A stretch of 64,000 nt of DNA from Aridibaculum aurantiacum (GTDB lineage Bacteria > Bacteroidota > Bacteroidia > Chitinophagales > Chitinophagaceae): NCBI RefSeq assembly GCF_017355875.1, contig NZ_JAFEWC010000004.1:76989-140988 (forward strand). The letters run 5' to 3'. Below, piece after piece: positions 51,587-61,287 of the stretch. Under the pieces are notes generated by a model. It saw only the letters and a list, made by a program, of their open reading frames with translations, did not search any database and was not told the origin of the DNA. Within the stretch, counting starts at the first letter, position 1. Each line of letters starts with the position of its first letter. Made by a program: the position numbers and the translations under genes.

Positions 51587-53941
51587 ATGAGAAGAACATT
51601 CTTGAGTTTTCTTTCAGGGTTCATCATTTTATCAGCTGGTGCACAAAACATTCAAAACAACCCCGGCTCCAACCACGGGAACAAGTTTGAACAGTTGGGT
51701 ACCATCTTATCTACGCCTAATGAATACCGCACAGCCAGCGGGGCCCCGGGTAATAAATACTGGCAACAGCGCTGCGACTACGACATCAAAGCAACGCTTG
51801 ATGAAAAGAACCTGCGACTTATAGGAAGTGAAACACTTACCTACTACAACAATTCTCCTGATCCGCTTTCTTACCTATGGTTGCAGCTGGATGAGAATGA
51901 GCATAGCTCTACAAAAAATGCGAACTACCAGACCAGCAATTCAATGCGGTCAGTAGCAACTACCCGCACATTGGAAGGTATGGCGGATACTAAAAAAGAC
52001 AATGGTTTTGGTGTAAACATCACCCGCATTCGCGATGCACAGGGTAAGCCTATCCCGTACGTGGTAAACAAGACCATGATGCGTGTAGACCTGCCTGCTC
52101 CACTGAAGCCTGGTCAAAAGCTGGTTTTCTCCATCGACTGGAACTATAACATTCCTGACCGTATGGTACAGGGTGGACGCGGTGGATATGAATATTTTGC
52201 CGATACCAAAGATTACCTGTTCACTATTGCGCAGTGGTTTCCACGTATGTGCGTGTACAGCGACTTCCAGGGATGGCAGAACCACCAGTTTACCGGCCGC
52301 GGCGAGTTTGCCTTAACCTTCGGAAATTACAAAGTACAAATGACCGTTCCTGCTGACCACGTTGTTGGTTCTACAGGTGAATGTCAAAACTACCAGCAGG
52401 TACTTACGCCACAGCAGCTGGCGCGTTGGCAACGTGCACAAACAACCAAAGAGCCAATTGAGATTGTAACGCTGGACGAAGCAAAGCAGCGTGAGCAGAA
52501 GAAATCTACTGGTACCAAAACATGGATCTTCACGGCTAAAGATGTACGTGACTTTGCATGGACCTCTTCACGCAAGTATGTGTGGGATGCTATGCCTATC
52601 AATATTGAAGGAAAGAAAGTGATGTGCATGAGCTTTTATGGCAAAGAAGCCTATGGCCTGTATCGTCCTTATTCTACCAAAGTAGTAGCACATACTATTA
52701 AAACTTATTCTCACTTCAGCATTCCTTACCCTTACCCTGTGGCACAGAGTGTAGAGGCGAGCAATGGTATGGAGTACCCAATGATCTGCTTTAACTATGG
52801 CAGAACAGAAAAAGATGGCACTTATACTGAGCAGGTGAAGAATGGTATGATTGGCGTTGTTATCCACGAAGTAGGTCACAACTTCTTCCCTATGATCATT
52901 AACAGCGATGAGCGCCAGTGGTCGTGGATGGATGAAGGACTGAATACATTTGTAGAATACCTGACCGAGGAAATGTTTGATAACAAGTTTCCTAGCCGTC
53001 GTGGGCCAGCCTGGACCATTGTAGATTATATGAGACTTCCAAAGGACCAGCTGGAGCCTATCATGACCAATTCTGAGAACATCATACAATTTGGACCAAA
53101 CGCTTATTCAAAGCCTGCTACAGGTTTAAATATTTTGCGCGAAACGATCATGGGCCGCGAGTTGTTTGACTATGCCTTCCAGCAGTATTGCCGCCGTTGG
53201 GCATTCAAGCACCCTACGCCTGCAGATTTCTTCCGCACCATGGAAGATGCCAGTGGCGAAGATCTTGACTGGTTTTGGCGTGGATGGTTCTATAGTACAG
53301 ATGTAACAGATATCTCTCTTGATACTGTACGCTTCATGATACCGGAATTGAATGCCACACCACGTACACGCGATACAACGGCTACTGTTGCACGCCCAAT
53401 GATTCCTGGTTTTGACGATATTTCAAAAATCCGCAACCGCGAAGACAAGAGCATCCGCTTCCAGACTGATGTTGATACTACTCTTCGCGACTTTTACTGG
53501 TACTACAGCCGCGGCCTAAAGAAGGTGGATACCAGCAGGTTCCCTGTTACAGTTGGTGGTGCGCTGGAAGCACTGGACGAAGAAAGCAAGCAGCAGTTCC
53601 GCAACAAATACTTCTACGAGCTGACCTTCTCGAACAAAGGCGGTCTTGTAATGCCGATCATTATAGAATGGACCTATAAAGACGGAACAAAAGAAGTAGA
53701 ACGTATCCCTGCACAAGTGTGGAGACACAATGAAAAGCAGGTGGTAAAATCTTTCATGAAGGACAAAGAAGTTTCTGCTATACAGATAGATCCACTACGC
53801 GAAACTGCTGATATTGACCACACCAACAATATTTGGGGAGCTATCACAACGCCTCCAAGTCGTTTCCAGGTGTTTAAACAAAAGCAGGAAGGTCGTGGAC
53901 AATCATCTGGCCGCAATCCAATGCAGAGCGAGATTAAGTAG
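51587..53941 (+). CDS. M1 family aminopeptidase-like metallopeptidase, secreted
   Basis: The 784-residue product has a signal peptide (SFLSGFIILSAGAQ) and an M1 domain with the zinc site HEVGHNFFP near residue 425 and the third ligand Glu 19 residues on, in MDEGLNTFVEY. The GAMEN-type motif appears as EASNGMEYP near residue 388. It hydrolyses peptides outside the inner membrane. It is the second gene of the HupE/UreJ operon and ends at a strong terminator. Confidence 0.9.
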   Translation: MRRTFLSFLSGFIILSAGAQNIQNNPGSNHGNKFEQLGTILSTPNEYRTASGAPGNKYWQQRCDYDIKATLDEKNLRLIGSETLTYYNNSPDPLSYLWLQLDENEHSSTKNANYQTSNSMRSVATTRTLEGMADTKKDNGFGVNITRIRDAQGKPIPYVVNKTMMRVDLPAPLKPGQKLVFSIDWNYNIPDRMVQGGRGGYEYFADTKDYLFTIAQWFPRMCVYSDFQGWQNHQFTGRGEFALTFGNYKVQMTVPADHVVGSTGECQNYQQVLTPQQLARWQRAQTTKEPIEIVTLDEAKQREQKKSTGTKTWIFTAKDVRDFAWTSSRKYVWDAMPINIEGKKVMCMSFYGKEAYGLYRPYSTKVVAHTIKTYSHFSIPYPYPVAQSVEASNGMEYPMICFNYGRTEKDGTYTEQVKNGMIGVVIHEVGHNFFPMIINSDERQWSWMDEGLNTFVEYLTEEMFDNKFPSRRGPAWTIVDYMRLPKDQLEPIMTNSENIIQFGPNAYSKPATGLNILRETIMGRELFDYAFQQYCRRWAFKHPTPADFFRTMEDASGEDLDWFWRGWFYSTDVTDISLDTVRFMIPELNATPRTRDTTATVARPMIPGFDDISKIRNREDKSIRFQTDVDTTLRDFYWYYSRGLKKVDTSRFPVTVGGALEALDEESKQQFRNKYFYELTFSNKGGLVMPIIIEWTYKDGTKEVERIPAQVWRHNEKQVVKSFMKDKEVSAIQIDPLRETADIDHTNNIWGAITTPPSRFQVFKQKQEGRGQSSGRNPMQSEIK

Positions 53942-53961
53942 CTGTAACGCTTCAAGTTTAT

Positions 53962-53993
53962 AAAGCTCCTGCCCCAGCGGCAGGAGCTTTTTT
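53962..53993 (+). terminator. Terminator of the M1 peptidase gene
   Basis: AAAGCTCCTGCC pairs with GGCAGGAGCTTT over 12 bp with a short loop, followed by TTTTT. Confidence 0.85.
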
Positions 53994-54086
53994 GTTTTTA
54001 AAAAATGTTTAAAACCAGCCGTAGGATAAAATAAGCCGCTATACGCGCCGTTATGGTCTAGCCTGCCATTGCAGGCATCCATTCTT

Positions 54087-54635
54087 ATGACGGCCTTCGG
54101 TAAACATCTTTTACTTCTTGCAGCAGTTGCCCTTGCCTGGGTAAATGCTGGTGCGCAATCATCCAACCGCTATACCGGGAGTGCACTTTCTGCAGCAGAG
54201 GCGTCAAAGATTTTAGAACATCACAACCAGGCAAGAAAGGAAGTAGGCGTGCAGCCGCTTGAGTGGAGCACATCCATGTCTTCCTATGCACAGGAATGGG
54301 CAAACTATCTTGCGGCAACCAAGGGCTGCGATCTTATTCACAGGCAAAGAGCTGGTGAAGATGGGAAGAAATATGGTGAGAACCTGTTCTGGGGAAGCTC
54401 CACCAGGTCGTACCAGCCTTCGGATGCATCAAATGCCTGGTACAGCGAAAAAGGTAGCTACGTGTACGACCAGCTGGCCAACAACAACTGGAATACCACC
54501 GGCCACTACACACAAATGATCTGGAAAGGCAGCAGGGAAATAGGTGTGGGTGTAGCCTACTGCGCTGGCGGAGGATTGATAGTAGTTGCCAATTATTATC
54601 CTGCAGGAAACGTGATATCCCAATACCCGTATTAG
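54087..54635 (+). CDS. Secreted CAP-domain protein
   Basis: The 182-residue product from ATG 54087 has a signal peptide (LLLLAAVALAWVNAGAQ) and a CAP/SCP domain with HNQARKEVGVQPLEW near residue 48, YGENLFWG near 95, GHYTQMIWKGSREIGVGVAYC near 138 and VANYYPAGN at the end. The CAP cavity His and Glu residues are present. The family includes secreted proteins of varied roles in bacteria, some binding lipids or peptides. It is a single gene here. Confidence 0.93.
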   Translation: MTAFGKHLLLLAAVALAWVNAGAQSSNRYTGSALSAAEASKILEHHNQARKEVGVQPLEWSTSMSSYAQEWANYLAATKGCDLIHRQRAGEDGKKYGENLFWGSSTRSYQPSDASNAWYSEKGSYVYDQLANNNWNTTGHYTQMIWKGSREIGVGVAYCAGGGLIVVANYYPAGNVISQYPY

Positions 54636-54823
54636 TTGCTGCAGCTATTGACGTAATCATTTCTTCGCTGTATTATGTAGTAGCCTGTGTAGCACCACCT
54701 CACCTACAAATCTTCCTTCATGAGCTACTTATTGCAGCAGATCCTCAGAAGCTGCTTTAGATGTTTTTGAATATGCTTTCAATAAAGTTCAGCAGAAAAA
54801 ATATTGATGACCACCATGATTGA

Positions 54824-55588
54824 TCAGCTGCGTAAATAAGATGCCCCATTCACATCCACTATTCCGCCTGTCATAAATTCTACTCCATCGCTAGCCATCA
54901 TGGCTACTACCCGGGCTACTTCTTCCGCGGTGGCTACCCGGTTCATGGGGCTCTGCTGCCGTACCTTTTCACCAGCCTCACTTTCCAGGTAAGCTGCGGC
55001 CATATCTGTTTCTACAAAACCCGGCGCTACAGCTCCAACCACAATATTATACTTACCAAGTGCTACAGCTAGTGATTGTGTCAAAGCATTTAATCCTGCT
55101 TTGCTGGCTCCATAGGCCGGATGATCCGGCTCCCCACGAAATGCACCACGCGAAGAGATATTGATGATCTTACCGTACTGCTGTTGTATCATCTGTTGTG
55201 CAACTATAAAACAGAGATTACTCACTCCCACCAGGTTTGTCGATATGGTTTCAGCCCACACCTTCTGCCACACCTCGTAGCTCACTTCTGCTATTTTATG
55301 TTCTAAAAAAACACCCGCATTGTTTACCAGTACATCCAGCCTGTGGTATTGATCCATCACCTGTTTATAAACAGCTTGTATGGCAGCGGCATCAGCTATA
55401 TCCAGCTGGTACATGTTGTGCTTTCCCGGGCGCAACATTGCCAGCGTTTGCGCTGCCTCCTTTTCATTGCTTTTGTAGGTGATGATGACCTTAGCACCAA
55501 GATCTGAAAACAGCTTAGCACACGCTCTGCCTATACCTCTTGAGCCACCTGTAACCAGCACATTCTTGTTTGTAAAATCCATTATCAT
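54824..55588 (-). CDS. SDR family reductase (FabG-like)
   Basis: The 254-residue protein has VTGGSRGIGRAC near residue 11, NNAG near residue 90, the catalytic Ser in ISSRGAFRG and YGASK near residue 158, then APGFVETDM. The motifs fit 3-oxoacyl-reductase-type SDRs, but such proteins reduce many substrates. The start could be this ATG or one two codons on (55582). It lies alone, with a 187-nt gap downstream and a 228-nt gap upstream. Confidence 0.88.
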   Translation of the reverse strand: MIMDFTNKNVLVTGGSRGIGRACAKLFSDLGAKVIITYKSNEKEAAQTLAMLRPGKHNMYQLDIADAAAIQAVYKQVMDQYHRLDVLVNNAGVFLEHKIAEVSYEVWQKVWAETISTNLVGVSNLCFIVAQQMIQQQYGKIINISSRGAFRGEPDHPAYGASKAGLNALTQSLAVALGKYNIVVGAVAPGFVETDMAAAYLESEAGEKVRQQSPMNRVATAEEVARVVAMMASDGVEFMTGGIVDVNGASYLRS

Positions 55589-55816
55589 AGCCTTCTAAAT
55601 TAATTCATTGCTTGCTGCACAGCTAACTATATCTAGTTCTTCTTTAGCTAAAACATATCCTATTCAAAACAAGATTTCTACCTAAACCAAATGGATAAAG
55701 AAAGCGCCACCTTGTTCAAATCATTTACTTGTTAAAGCCTTGCTAAACCAGCCGCTGCTGCTCATTGCCTTTATGTAAAACTTCTGCCTGAATCATCCAA
55801 AGCAAAACTTCTATTT

Positions 55817-56995
55817 ATGAAACTGCTGCTCACCACCCTCGCTGCCATGTGCACATTTGGCACATACCAACTCACAAAAAATTCTGCCGACACCACTGAG
55901 GTTACTTCATCAAAACAGGAGATAATCCAGGCAAAGAAACCAGCATCATCATCCAAAATACAAGTGGCCATCCTGCTGGATGTAAGCAACAGTATGGACG
56001 GCCTGATCGACCAGGCAAAGTCGCAACTATGGAATATGGTAAATACAGTAGGTAAGGCTACTTGCGAAGGTGAAACACCGGCCATAGAGATAGCGCTGTA
56101 TGAATATGGCCGCAGTAGCAACAACCAGCGCGATGGCTACATCAAAAAGGTCAGCCCTTTTACTAAAGACCTTGACCAACTATCGGAAGAACTTTTTAAA
56201 TTAACCACCAATGGCGGCGATGAATACTGCAGCCATGTTATCTACATCTCGCTGCAGCAGCTTAATTGGGACACCGCAGCAAACACGTACAAAGTGATCT
56301 TCATTGCCGGAAACGAAGACTTCAACCAGGGATCAGTTACTTGGTCAACAGCCTGTGCAGAGGCAAAACGTAAGGGTGTAACTGTAAATACGATCTACTG
56401 TGGCGACCGTGCACAAGGCATGCGTGAGCATTGGAACCTTGGCAGCGAGTGTGGCAATGGCAGCTATACCAACATCAACCAGAATGCAAAGCTGGAAGAC
56501 ATTCGCACTCCCTACGACAGTATGCTCTTTGTGCTGAACGACAAGTTGAACGTAACTTATATTGGATATGGTACTATGGGTGAGTCTAAAGCTGCCAAAC
56601 AGGTAATGATGGACAAGGCAAATAAATCTGTAAGTGCAAACACAATGGCCGCCCGTGTTTCAGTAAAAGGAAAAGCAAATCTTTACAAGAACGAGGAATG
56701 GGACCTGGTAGATGCAACAGCTAAAGATCCGGCAATAATAGAAAAAGTTGACATGAAGAGTTTACCTGCTGAATACAAGAATAAAACAAAGGAAGAGGTA
56801 AAGCAGCTGATTCAGCAGAAAGGCATAGAGCGCGGTAAACTTCAAAACCAGATTGCTGCGTTAAGTGCACAACGTGAAGCCTACATAGCCGCAGAACGTA
56901 AGAAGAATGCAACTAAGGCAGAAGCAACACTGGAAACAGAAGTGGAGCGTGTGATAAAGCAACAAGTGCGCAGGTATAACATGATCATTGAGTAA
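55817..56995 (+). CDS. von Willebrand factor A-like domain protein
   Basis: The 392-residue product has an N-terminal hydrophobic segment that may be a signal peptide and a vWA domain from about residue 55. The MIDAS motif is seen as LLDVSNSMDGLIDQAKSQ (Asp-x-Ser-x-Ser), with a later Thr-Gly-type region (TTNGGDEYC near 135). The C-terminal 90 residues are coiled-coil rich (QIAALSAQREAYIAAERKK). It may bind metal-dependent partners at the envelope; no enzymatic role is evident. A terminator follows. Confidence 0.87.
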   Translation: MKLLLTTLAAMCTFGTYQLTKNSADTTEVTSSKQEIIQAKKPASSSKIQVAILLDVSNSMDGLIDQAKSQLWNMVNTVGKATCEGETPAIEIALYEYGRSSNNQRDGYIKKVSPFTKDLDQLSEELFKLTTNGGDEYCSHVIYISLQQLNWDTAANTYKVIFIAGNEDFNQGSVTWSTACAEAKRKGVTVNTIYCGDRAQGMREHWNLGSECGNGSYTNINQNAKLEDIRTPYDSMLFVLNDKLNVTYIGYGTMGESKAAKQVMMDKANKSVSANTMAARVSVKGKANLYKNEEWDLVDATAKDPAIIEKVDMKSLPAEYKNKTKEEVKQLIQQKGIERGKLQNQIAALSAQREAYIAAERKKNATKAEATLETEVERVIKQQVRRYNMIIE

Positions 56996-57011
56996 AGAAA
57001 TGAATGCAAAC

Positions 57012-57041
57012 AAAAGAGGCGGAGCTAATACCGCCTCTTTT
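57012..57041. terminator. Bidirectional terminator after the vWA gene
   Basis: AAAAGAGGCGG pairs with CCGCCTCTTTT around an 8-nt loop, with T runs on both strands, between the vWA gene and the convergent asparaginase-like gene. Confidence 0.85.
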
Positions 57042-57063
57042 TATTTATCTAGTGCAGAGATAT

Positions 57064-57549
57064 CTATAAAGCTTCAAATAAACCGGTAGCCTTATTCTTT
57101 CTTACCGTACCTGCTTTAAAGTACCTGCCATTCATGGCTACATAAACGCCATTGGCCAGCGCCTGCACAAAGGCCATAGCGCCACCAAGATTGAATAATC
57201 CATCGGAGCTACCAAACTTGTAAGGGATCATTGCGCCGGTAAGTACAATCGTTTTTCCCTGCACAACCTCCTGGAGAAAGCTAGCTGTATTAGTCATAGT
57301 ATCCGTTCCGTGGGTAATGATGATCTTATCTTCAGCAGAAGCAATACAGGCATCTGCAATAGCCTGCCGGTGCTCATCCGTCATCTCCAGGCTGTCTATC
57401 ATCATCAGCGACTGCACCTGTACATCTACCACACATCTTCCCAACTTCAGCATCTCCGGCAAGTGCGTGTCCTTGAAAAACAGCTGGCCATTCAACTCGT
57501 TATACTCTTTGTCGAACGTGCCGCCAGTAATGATGATCCGTATGCTCAT
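57064..57549 (-). CDS. Short asparaginase-domain protein
   Basis: The 161-residue protein contains only the N-terminal asparaginase domain, with the first active-site Thr in IITGGTFDKEY near residue 8, the second in THGTDTMTNTA near residue 80, and the Lys region in VLTGAMIPYKFG. Full asparaginases are about 330 residues, but single-domain homologues of this size exist in many bacteria. The C-terminal dimerisation domain is absent, not frameshifted, as nothing in the following sequence encodes it. The frame extends upstream to 57597, but those residues do not fit. Confidence 0.85.
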   Translation of the reverse strand: MSIRIIITGGTFDKEYNELNGQLFFKDTHLPEMLKLGRCVVDVQVQSLMMIDSLEMTDEHRQAIADACIASAEDKIIITHGTDTMTNTASFLQEVVQGKTIVLTGAMIPYKFGSSDGLFNLGGAMAFVQALANGVYVAMNGRYFKAGTVRKNKATGLFEAL

Positions 57550-57817
57550 AATCAGGATTTGAAATGCAAAGATGAGGCAGAATGGTGGTTGATGCAAAAG
57601 CAGCTGGTTTGGACGTTGGTTTAGAACGCAGATGACGCGGGTGGTTAAGATTGAGTTTTAATTGCTTTAGGATTTGCATGGCCTCTTTTAAAGAAATAGG
57701 AACGTATATGATTTGGGATTCAAAGATGTAATATGATGTCTTAGCACTTGCGTGGCTTGCAGCCGATGTAGTTTTTTGGAGTGGCACACTTTTATCTCTG
57801 GTAAACGAAAGACAGCC

Positions 57818-58012
57818 ATGAAAACATTAATCTACATACTCTTCATCATTTGCCTTGCTGCCTGCGGAAGGCCAATAGATGTAACCTCGCGACCTAATGC
57901 ACACACCGCCACAAGCGGAACTTTAGGATCAGCAAAATTCAATAATCAACTTCCTGCAGGAACAATGGATACATTAGCTCGTAATGTACCACGCACAGAT
58001 ACACTTCCGTAA
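57818..58012 (+). CDS. Small lipoprotein, hypothetical
   Basis: The 64-residue product has a lipoprotein signal (IYILFIICLAAC) from ATG 57818 and a mature part rich in Thr, Asn and Pro with no recognised domain. It precedes the DUF3089 gene in the same direction after 94 nt. Confidence 0.6.
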   Translation: MKTLIYILFIICLAACGRPIDVTSRPNAHTATSGTLGSAKFNNQLPAGTMDTLARNVPRTDTLP

Positions 58013-58106
58013 GAAGCGTTAATCTTACAGCTCCAGTTGAAGAAGAGATTACTATTTCTTTTCTTTTAACACAGGTGGACAGGCAAAGGCTTTATTTTAG
58101 TTGACT

Positions 58107-59159
58107 ATGAAAAAGTTCGCCGGCCTGTTTATTATTACTTGCTTGTTTTCAGCTGCTTCACCTGCTCAACCTGCCTTAGCGCAAAGCCAGCAAAATAAAC
58201 AGCAGGCTACTGCTGATGCTGGCGCTCCTGATTATTCTAATTTAAAATATTGGGCTTCGCATCCACGCAAGCGCGATACTGGTGATAGTATTCCTTCATT
58301 TTTAAAGAACGAGAAACGCGATACGCTTGCAGATGTATTCTTTCTCCATCCTACAACCTATACACAACGTATGGAAGAAGGGAAATGGAATGCTGATGTA
58401 AACGATGAGTGGCTTAATCTACACACTGACAACAGGACGATCTTAAACCAGGCGACTATTTTCAATGGCAGCTGCCGCGTATTTGCACCTCGTTACCGCC
58501 AGGTTCACCTGCGTACATTTTTTACTTTCAATAACCCTGCTGCTGCTACTGCATTCGATGTAGCTTATGAAGACCTGAAGCAGGCATTTCTATATTATTT
58601 ACAGCATCACAACAATGGCCGACCTATATTAATAGCAGCTCATAGCCAGGGGAGTTTGCACGCTATCAGGTTGCTGAAAGAATTCTTTGATGGCAAGCCT
58701 CTACAAAAGCAATTGGTATGTGCATACGTAGTTGGGTGGCAAATAAAACCTACTGATCTTAAAACAATTCCTCTTGGTCAATCTGCTGATGCAACAGGTT
58801 GTATAGTAGGCTGGAGAGCTTATAAAAAAGGAACCAGTGATTTTTTAGTACAAACAGAAAATGGTAATGGGATGGTAGTAAATCCACTTACCTGGACCAC
58901 CTTAGATGCGTGGGCACCCGCATCCTTACATAAGGGAATGGTTGATAAAAGATTTAACTCACTTGCTCCTGTTACTATAAGTGCAGGTATCGATCCAAAG
59001 CTGAAAATACTTGGAGTGGAAGTTAGTGGCAGTGCTGAAGGCATAGGTAGCAATACAAATTATCATGTGGCTGATTACAACCTCTTTTACATGAATGTGC
59101 GGGAAAATGTAAAAACAAGAGTTGATGCTTATTTAAAAAAGAATATGCAGAAAAAATAA
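58107..59159 (+). CDS. DUF3089 family alpha/beta hydrolase, secreted
   Basis: The 350-residue product from ATG 58107 has a signal peptide and the DUF3089 pattern: DVFFLHPTTYTQR near residue 80, AFDVAYEDLKQAFLYYLQHHNNGRP near 155 and the nucleophile elbow AAHSQGSLHA near residue 185. The catalytic His is probably in NYHVADYNLFY near residue 320. The family is predicted to be hydrolytic, with unknown substrate. The N-terminal part after the signal is rich in Gln and Ala. Confidence 0.85.
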   Translation: MKKFAGLFIITCLFSAASPAQPALAQSQQNKQQATADAGAPDYSNLKYWASHPRKRDTGDSIPSFLKNEKRDTLADVFFLHPTTYTQRMEEGKWNADVNDEWLNLHTDNRTILNQATIFNGSCRVFAPRYRQVHLRTFFTFNNPAAATAFDVAYEDLKQAFLYYLQHHNNGRPILIAAHSQGSLHAIRLLKEFFDGKPLQKQLVCAYVVGWQIKPTDLKTIPLGQSADATGCIVGWRAYKKGTSDFLVQTENGNGMVVNPLTWTTLDAWAPASLHKGMVDKRFNSLAPVTISAGIDPKLKILGVEVSGSAEGIGSNTNYHVADYNLFYMNVRENVKTRVDAYLKKNMQKK

Positions 59160-59442
59160 ATCGTGTTGTTCCTACTGCTGCTGATGATGATTAGAAAAAA
59201 TCACTGCATCATCAGAGTATTTATTTCAGCTTATTCTTCTTTTTTAGCAACAATTGGTGCATGACATGTTGAATTAATTTCACATGAACTTAGCAATATG
59301 CATTCTTCAAAATTGTCCTGGTAAACCTTATGAATTGAATTTCAGGTAAAATCTTCTTTATGTGAAACCCAGTATTGGCGCGGGTTCCAGGAAAATGCAG
59401 CTGGCATACTATTGTATCTACTTTCCTCATAAATCTAATATT

Positions 59443-59586
59443 ATGAAAAAGGATACGAATTGGCTGGAGGGGCTAATAGAACAGATATTGGAGCAGAATA
59501 ATGCATTAAGTAAATACCTCGTTATACTTCTGGTTTTATTTATTGGGGCCGGAAGTTTATATGTTCTTTTGAATACTACTGGATAG
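59443..59586 (+). CDS. Small single-pass membrane protein, hypothetical
   Basis: The 47-residue product from ATG 59443 has an acidic amphipathic helix (NWLEGLIEQILEQNNALSK) and one membrane helix (YLVILLVLFIGAGSLYVLL). The frame runs upstream to a GTG at 59362, but the ATG gives a compact, plausible small membrane protein. A 14-bp terminator hairpin lies 41 nt past the stop, suggesting a separate transcript. No family is recognised. Confidence 0.5.
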   Translation: MKKDTNWLEGLIEQILEQNNALSKYLVILLVLFIGAGSLYVLLNTTG

Positions 59587-59627
59587 CAGCAAAGGGTGTT
59601 AGTAGAAGTTGTATTTGTAGATATTGC

Positions 59628-59672
59628 AGTTGTTGTTGGTCTGTACGATCAACAACAACTCCAGTAGTTTTT
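59628..59672 (+). terminator. Terminator after the small membrane-protein gene
   Basis: A 14-bp stem (59628-59641 with 59647-59660, one G-T) around TGTAC is followed 7 nt later by TTTTTT. Confidence 0.65.
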
Positions 59673-59692
59673 TCATTTATGATTTTTTTTTC

Positions 59693-61096
59693 CTAATTAT
59701 CTCCACCTGAGTCCTGCACATATTTCTTTCTGAAAAAATAATACATCGGTATTCCTGTAGACATTAATATCAATCCCATTGCAGCTTCACGTGGCCTGCT
59801 GAAAAATGTATTGAACACAAGTCCTATACAGAACAACACTACAATCGCCGGTACGATTGGATAACCCCAAACTTTATAAGGCCGTGGAGCATCCGGCATT
59901 TTTTTCCGCAGAATAAATACACCTAACGTGGTAGCGCCATAATATATAAATACTGCAAAAATGATCATATCGGTCAGTTGATCGAAAGTGCCTGACAGCA
60001 CCAATACACATGCCCATATACATTGGTAAAGCAGCGAGTTAGCTGGTGCTTTTTTCTCATTCAGTTTTTCTACGCTTTTAAAAAATAGGCCTTCACGCGC
60101 CATGGCAAAATAGGGACGGCTGCTTGCAAGAATAGTAGCATTGGTACAGCCCAACGTAGTGATAAGAATAAGTATGGAAATGAATAAGCCACCGCCTTGT
60201 CCCCAGAAACTCCTTACAGCTTCTATGGCCGCAATCTGGTTACCACTGGTATACACGCCTTGCAATGCATCCACAGGCAGCAGCGACAGGTAAGTAGCAT
60301 TTACCAACAAGTAAATGCTTATTACAACCAGCACACCTATTGTAATGCCTCGCGGAATGTTACGTTTCGCATCTTTTATCTCTCCACCTATATATCCAAT
60401 AGCAGCCCAACCCTGGTATGCCCAAAATGCCGCAAGCATGGCTGTGAAAACGCTGCTGGTAGAAACGGTAGATCCATCAAGTGTTTGTAGTGAGATCCTG
60501 CTAAGGTCGGAGCGGCCACTACTAAGACCAAAGATGATAATGGTAAATATGCCTGCAAATACCAGCAGTAGTATTGCTGTACTTACACCTGCTCCTGTTT
60601 TTACACCATGAGTATTTATCCAGGTGAGAAGGATGATGAGTGTTATGGCTATGAGTTTAACCTCGAAGTACGCGAAAGGAAAAAATACCTCACCGATAGA
60701 AACTTCAGACATAGAAGCTAAAACAGGCGGTAACTGGATAATGCTCTGCAGCGATTCAGCAAAAACATAAGCCAGCGATGAGATGGCTGCCGTTTGTATA
60801 ACCGTGAAAAGTGACCAGCCAAACAGGAAGGCGAAAAACCGGTTGTAAATTTTTTTATAATAGGCAAACTCGCCACCTGTATCAGCTAAAAGCCCTGCCA
60901 CCTCTGCATTACACAAGGCACCAAACAAACTGATAATGCCGGCAATGATCCAGCAGACAAGTACCCACCCCGACGACTGAAGCTCTGCAGCCATGGGTGC
61001 TACTTTTTTATACACGCCTGAGCCAATGATGTTGCCTATCACCACTACCACCACGAGTTGTAAGCCAAGCGACCTGCTAAGATTGGATGCACTCAT
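59693..61096 (-). CDS. APC family amino acid permease
   Basis: The 467-residue protein has about 12 membrane helices. The first helix carries GNIIGSGVYKKVAPMA, the substrate-binding glycine-rich motif of APC/LAT transporters, and the loop after helix 6 has GWAAIGYIGGEIKDAKRNIPRGI, the consensus region. It likely imports or exchanges amino acids. The closest class appears to be L-type/serine-threonine exchangers, but the substrate cannot be fixed. Confidence 0.9.
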   Translation of the reverse strand: MSASNLSRSLGLQLVVVVVIGNIIGSGVYKKVAPMAAELQSSGWVLVCWIIAGIISLFGALCNAEVAGLLADTGGEFAYYKKIYNRFFAFLFGWSLFTVIQTAAISSLAYVFAESLQSIIQLPPVLASMSEVSIGEVFFPFAYFEVKLIAITLIILLTWINTHGVKTGAGVSTAILLLVFAGIFTIIIFGLSSGRSDLSRISLQTLDGSTVSTSSVFTAMLAAFWAYQGWAAIGYIGGEIKDAKRNIPRGITIGVLVVISIYLLVNATYLSLLPVDALQGVYTSGNQIAAIEAVRSFWGQGGGLFISILILITTLGCTNATILASSRPYFAMAREGLFFKSVEKLNEKKAPANSLLYQCIWACVLVLSGTFDQLTDMIIFAVFIYYGATTLGVFILRKKMPDAPRPYKVWGYPIVPAIVVLFCIGLVFNTFFSRPREAAMGLILMSTGIPMYYFFRKKYVQDSGGDN

Positions 61097-61248
61097 ATTG
61101 CTGTTTGGCTGACAAGCTAATTAAGAAAACATTATTAACCACAACATCTTTTCTCCTATTGAATGGTTCCAAAACTACCAAGTTGACCGAAGCAACTGCT
61201 TGCTTTTACCGTTCATGTTAATCTTTAATATGAAAATATAAGTCCGCC

Positions 61249-61256
61249 TAATTTTG
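61249..61256 (+). promoter_or_regulatory. Bacteroidota -7 box for the beta-barrel receptor gene
   Basis: TAATTTTG matches TAnnTTTG, 31 nt before the ATG at 61288. Confidence 0.5.
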
Positions 61257-61287
61257 CCGCGCCTTTTAGTACACACACCTTTTATAT

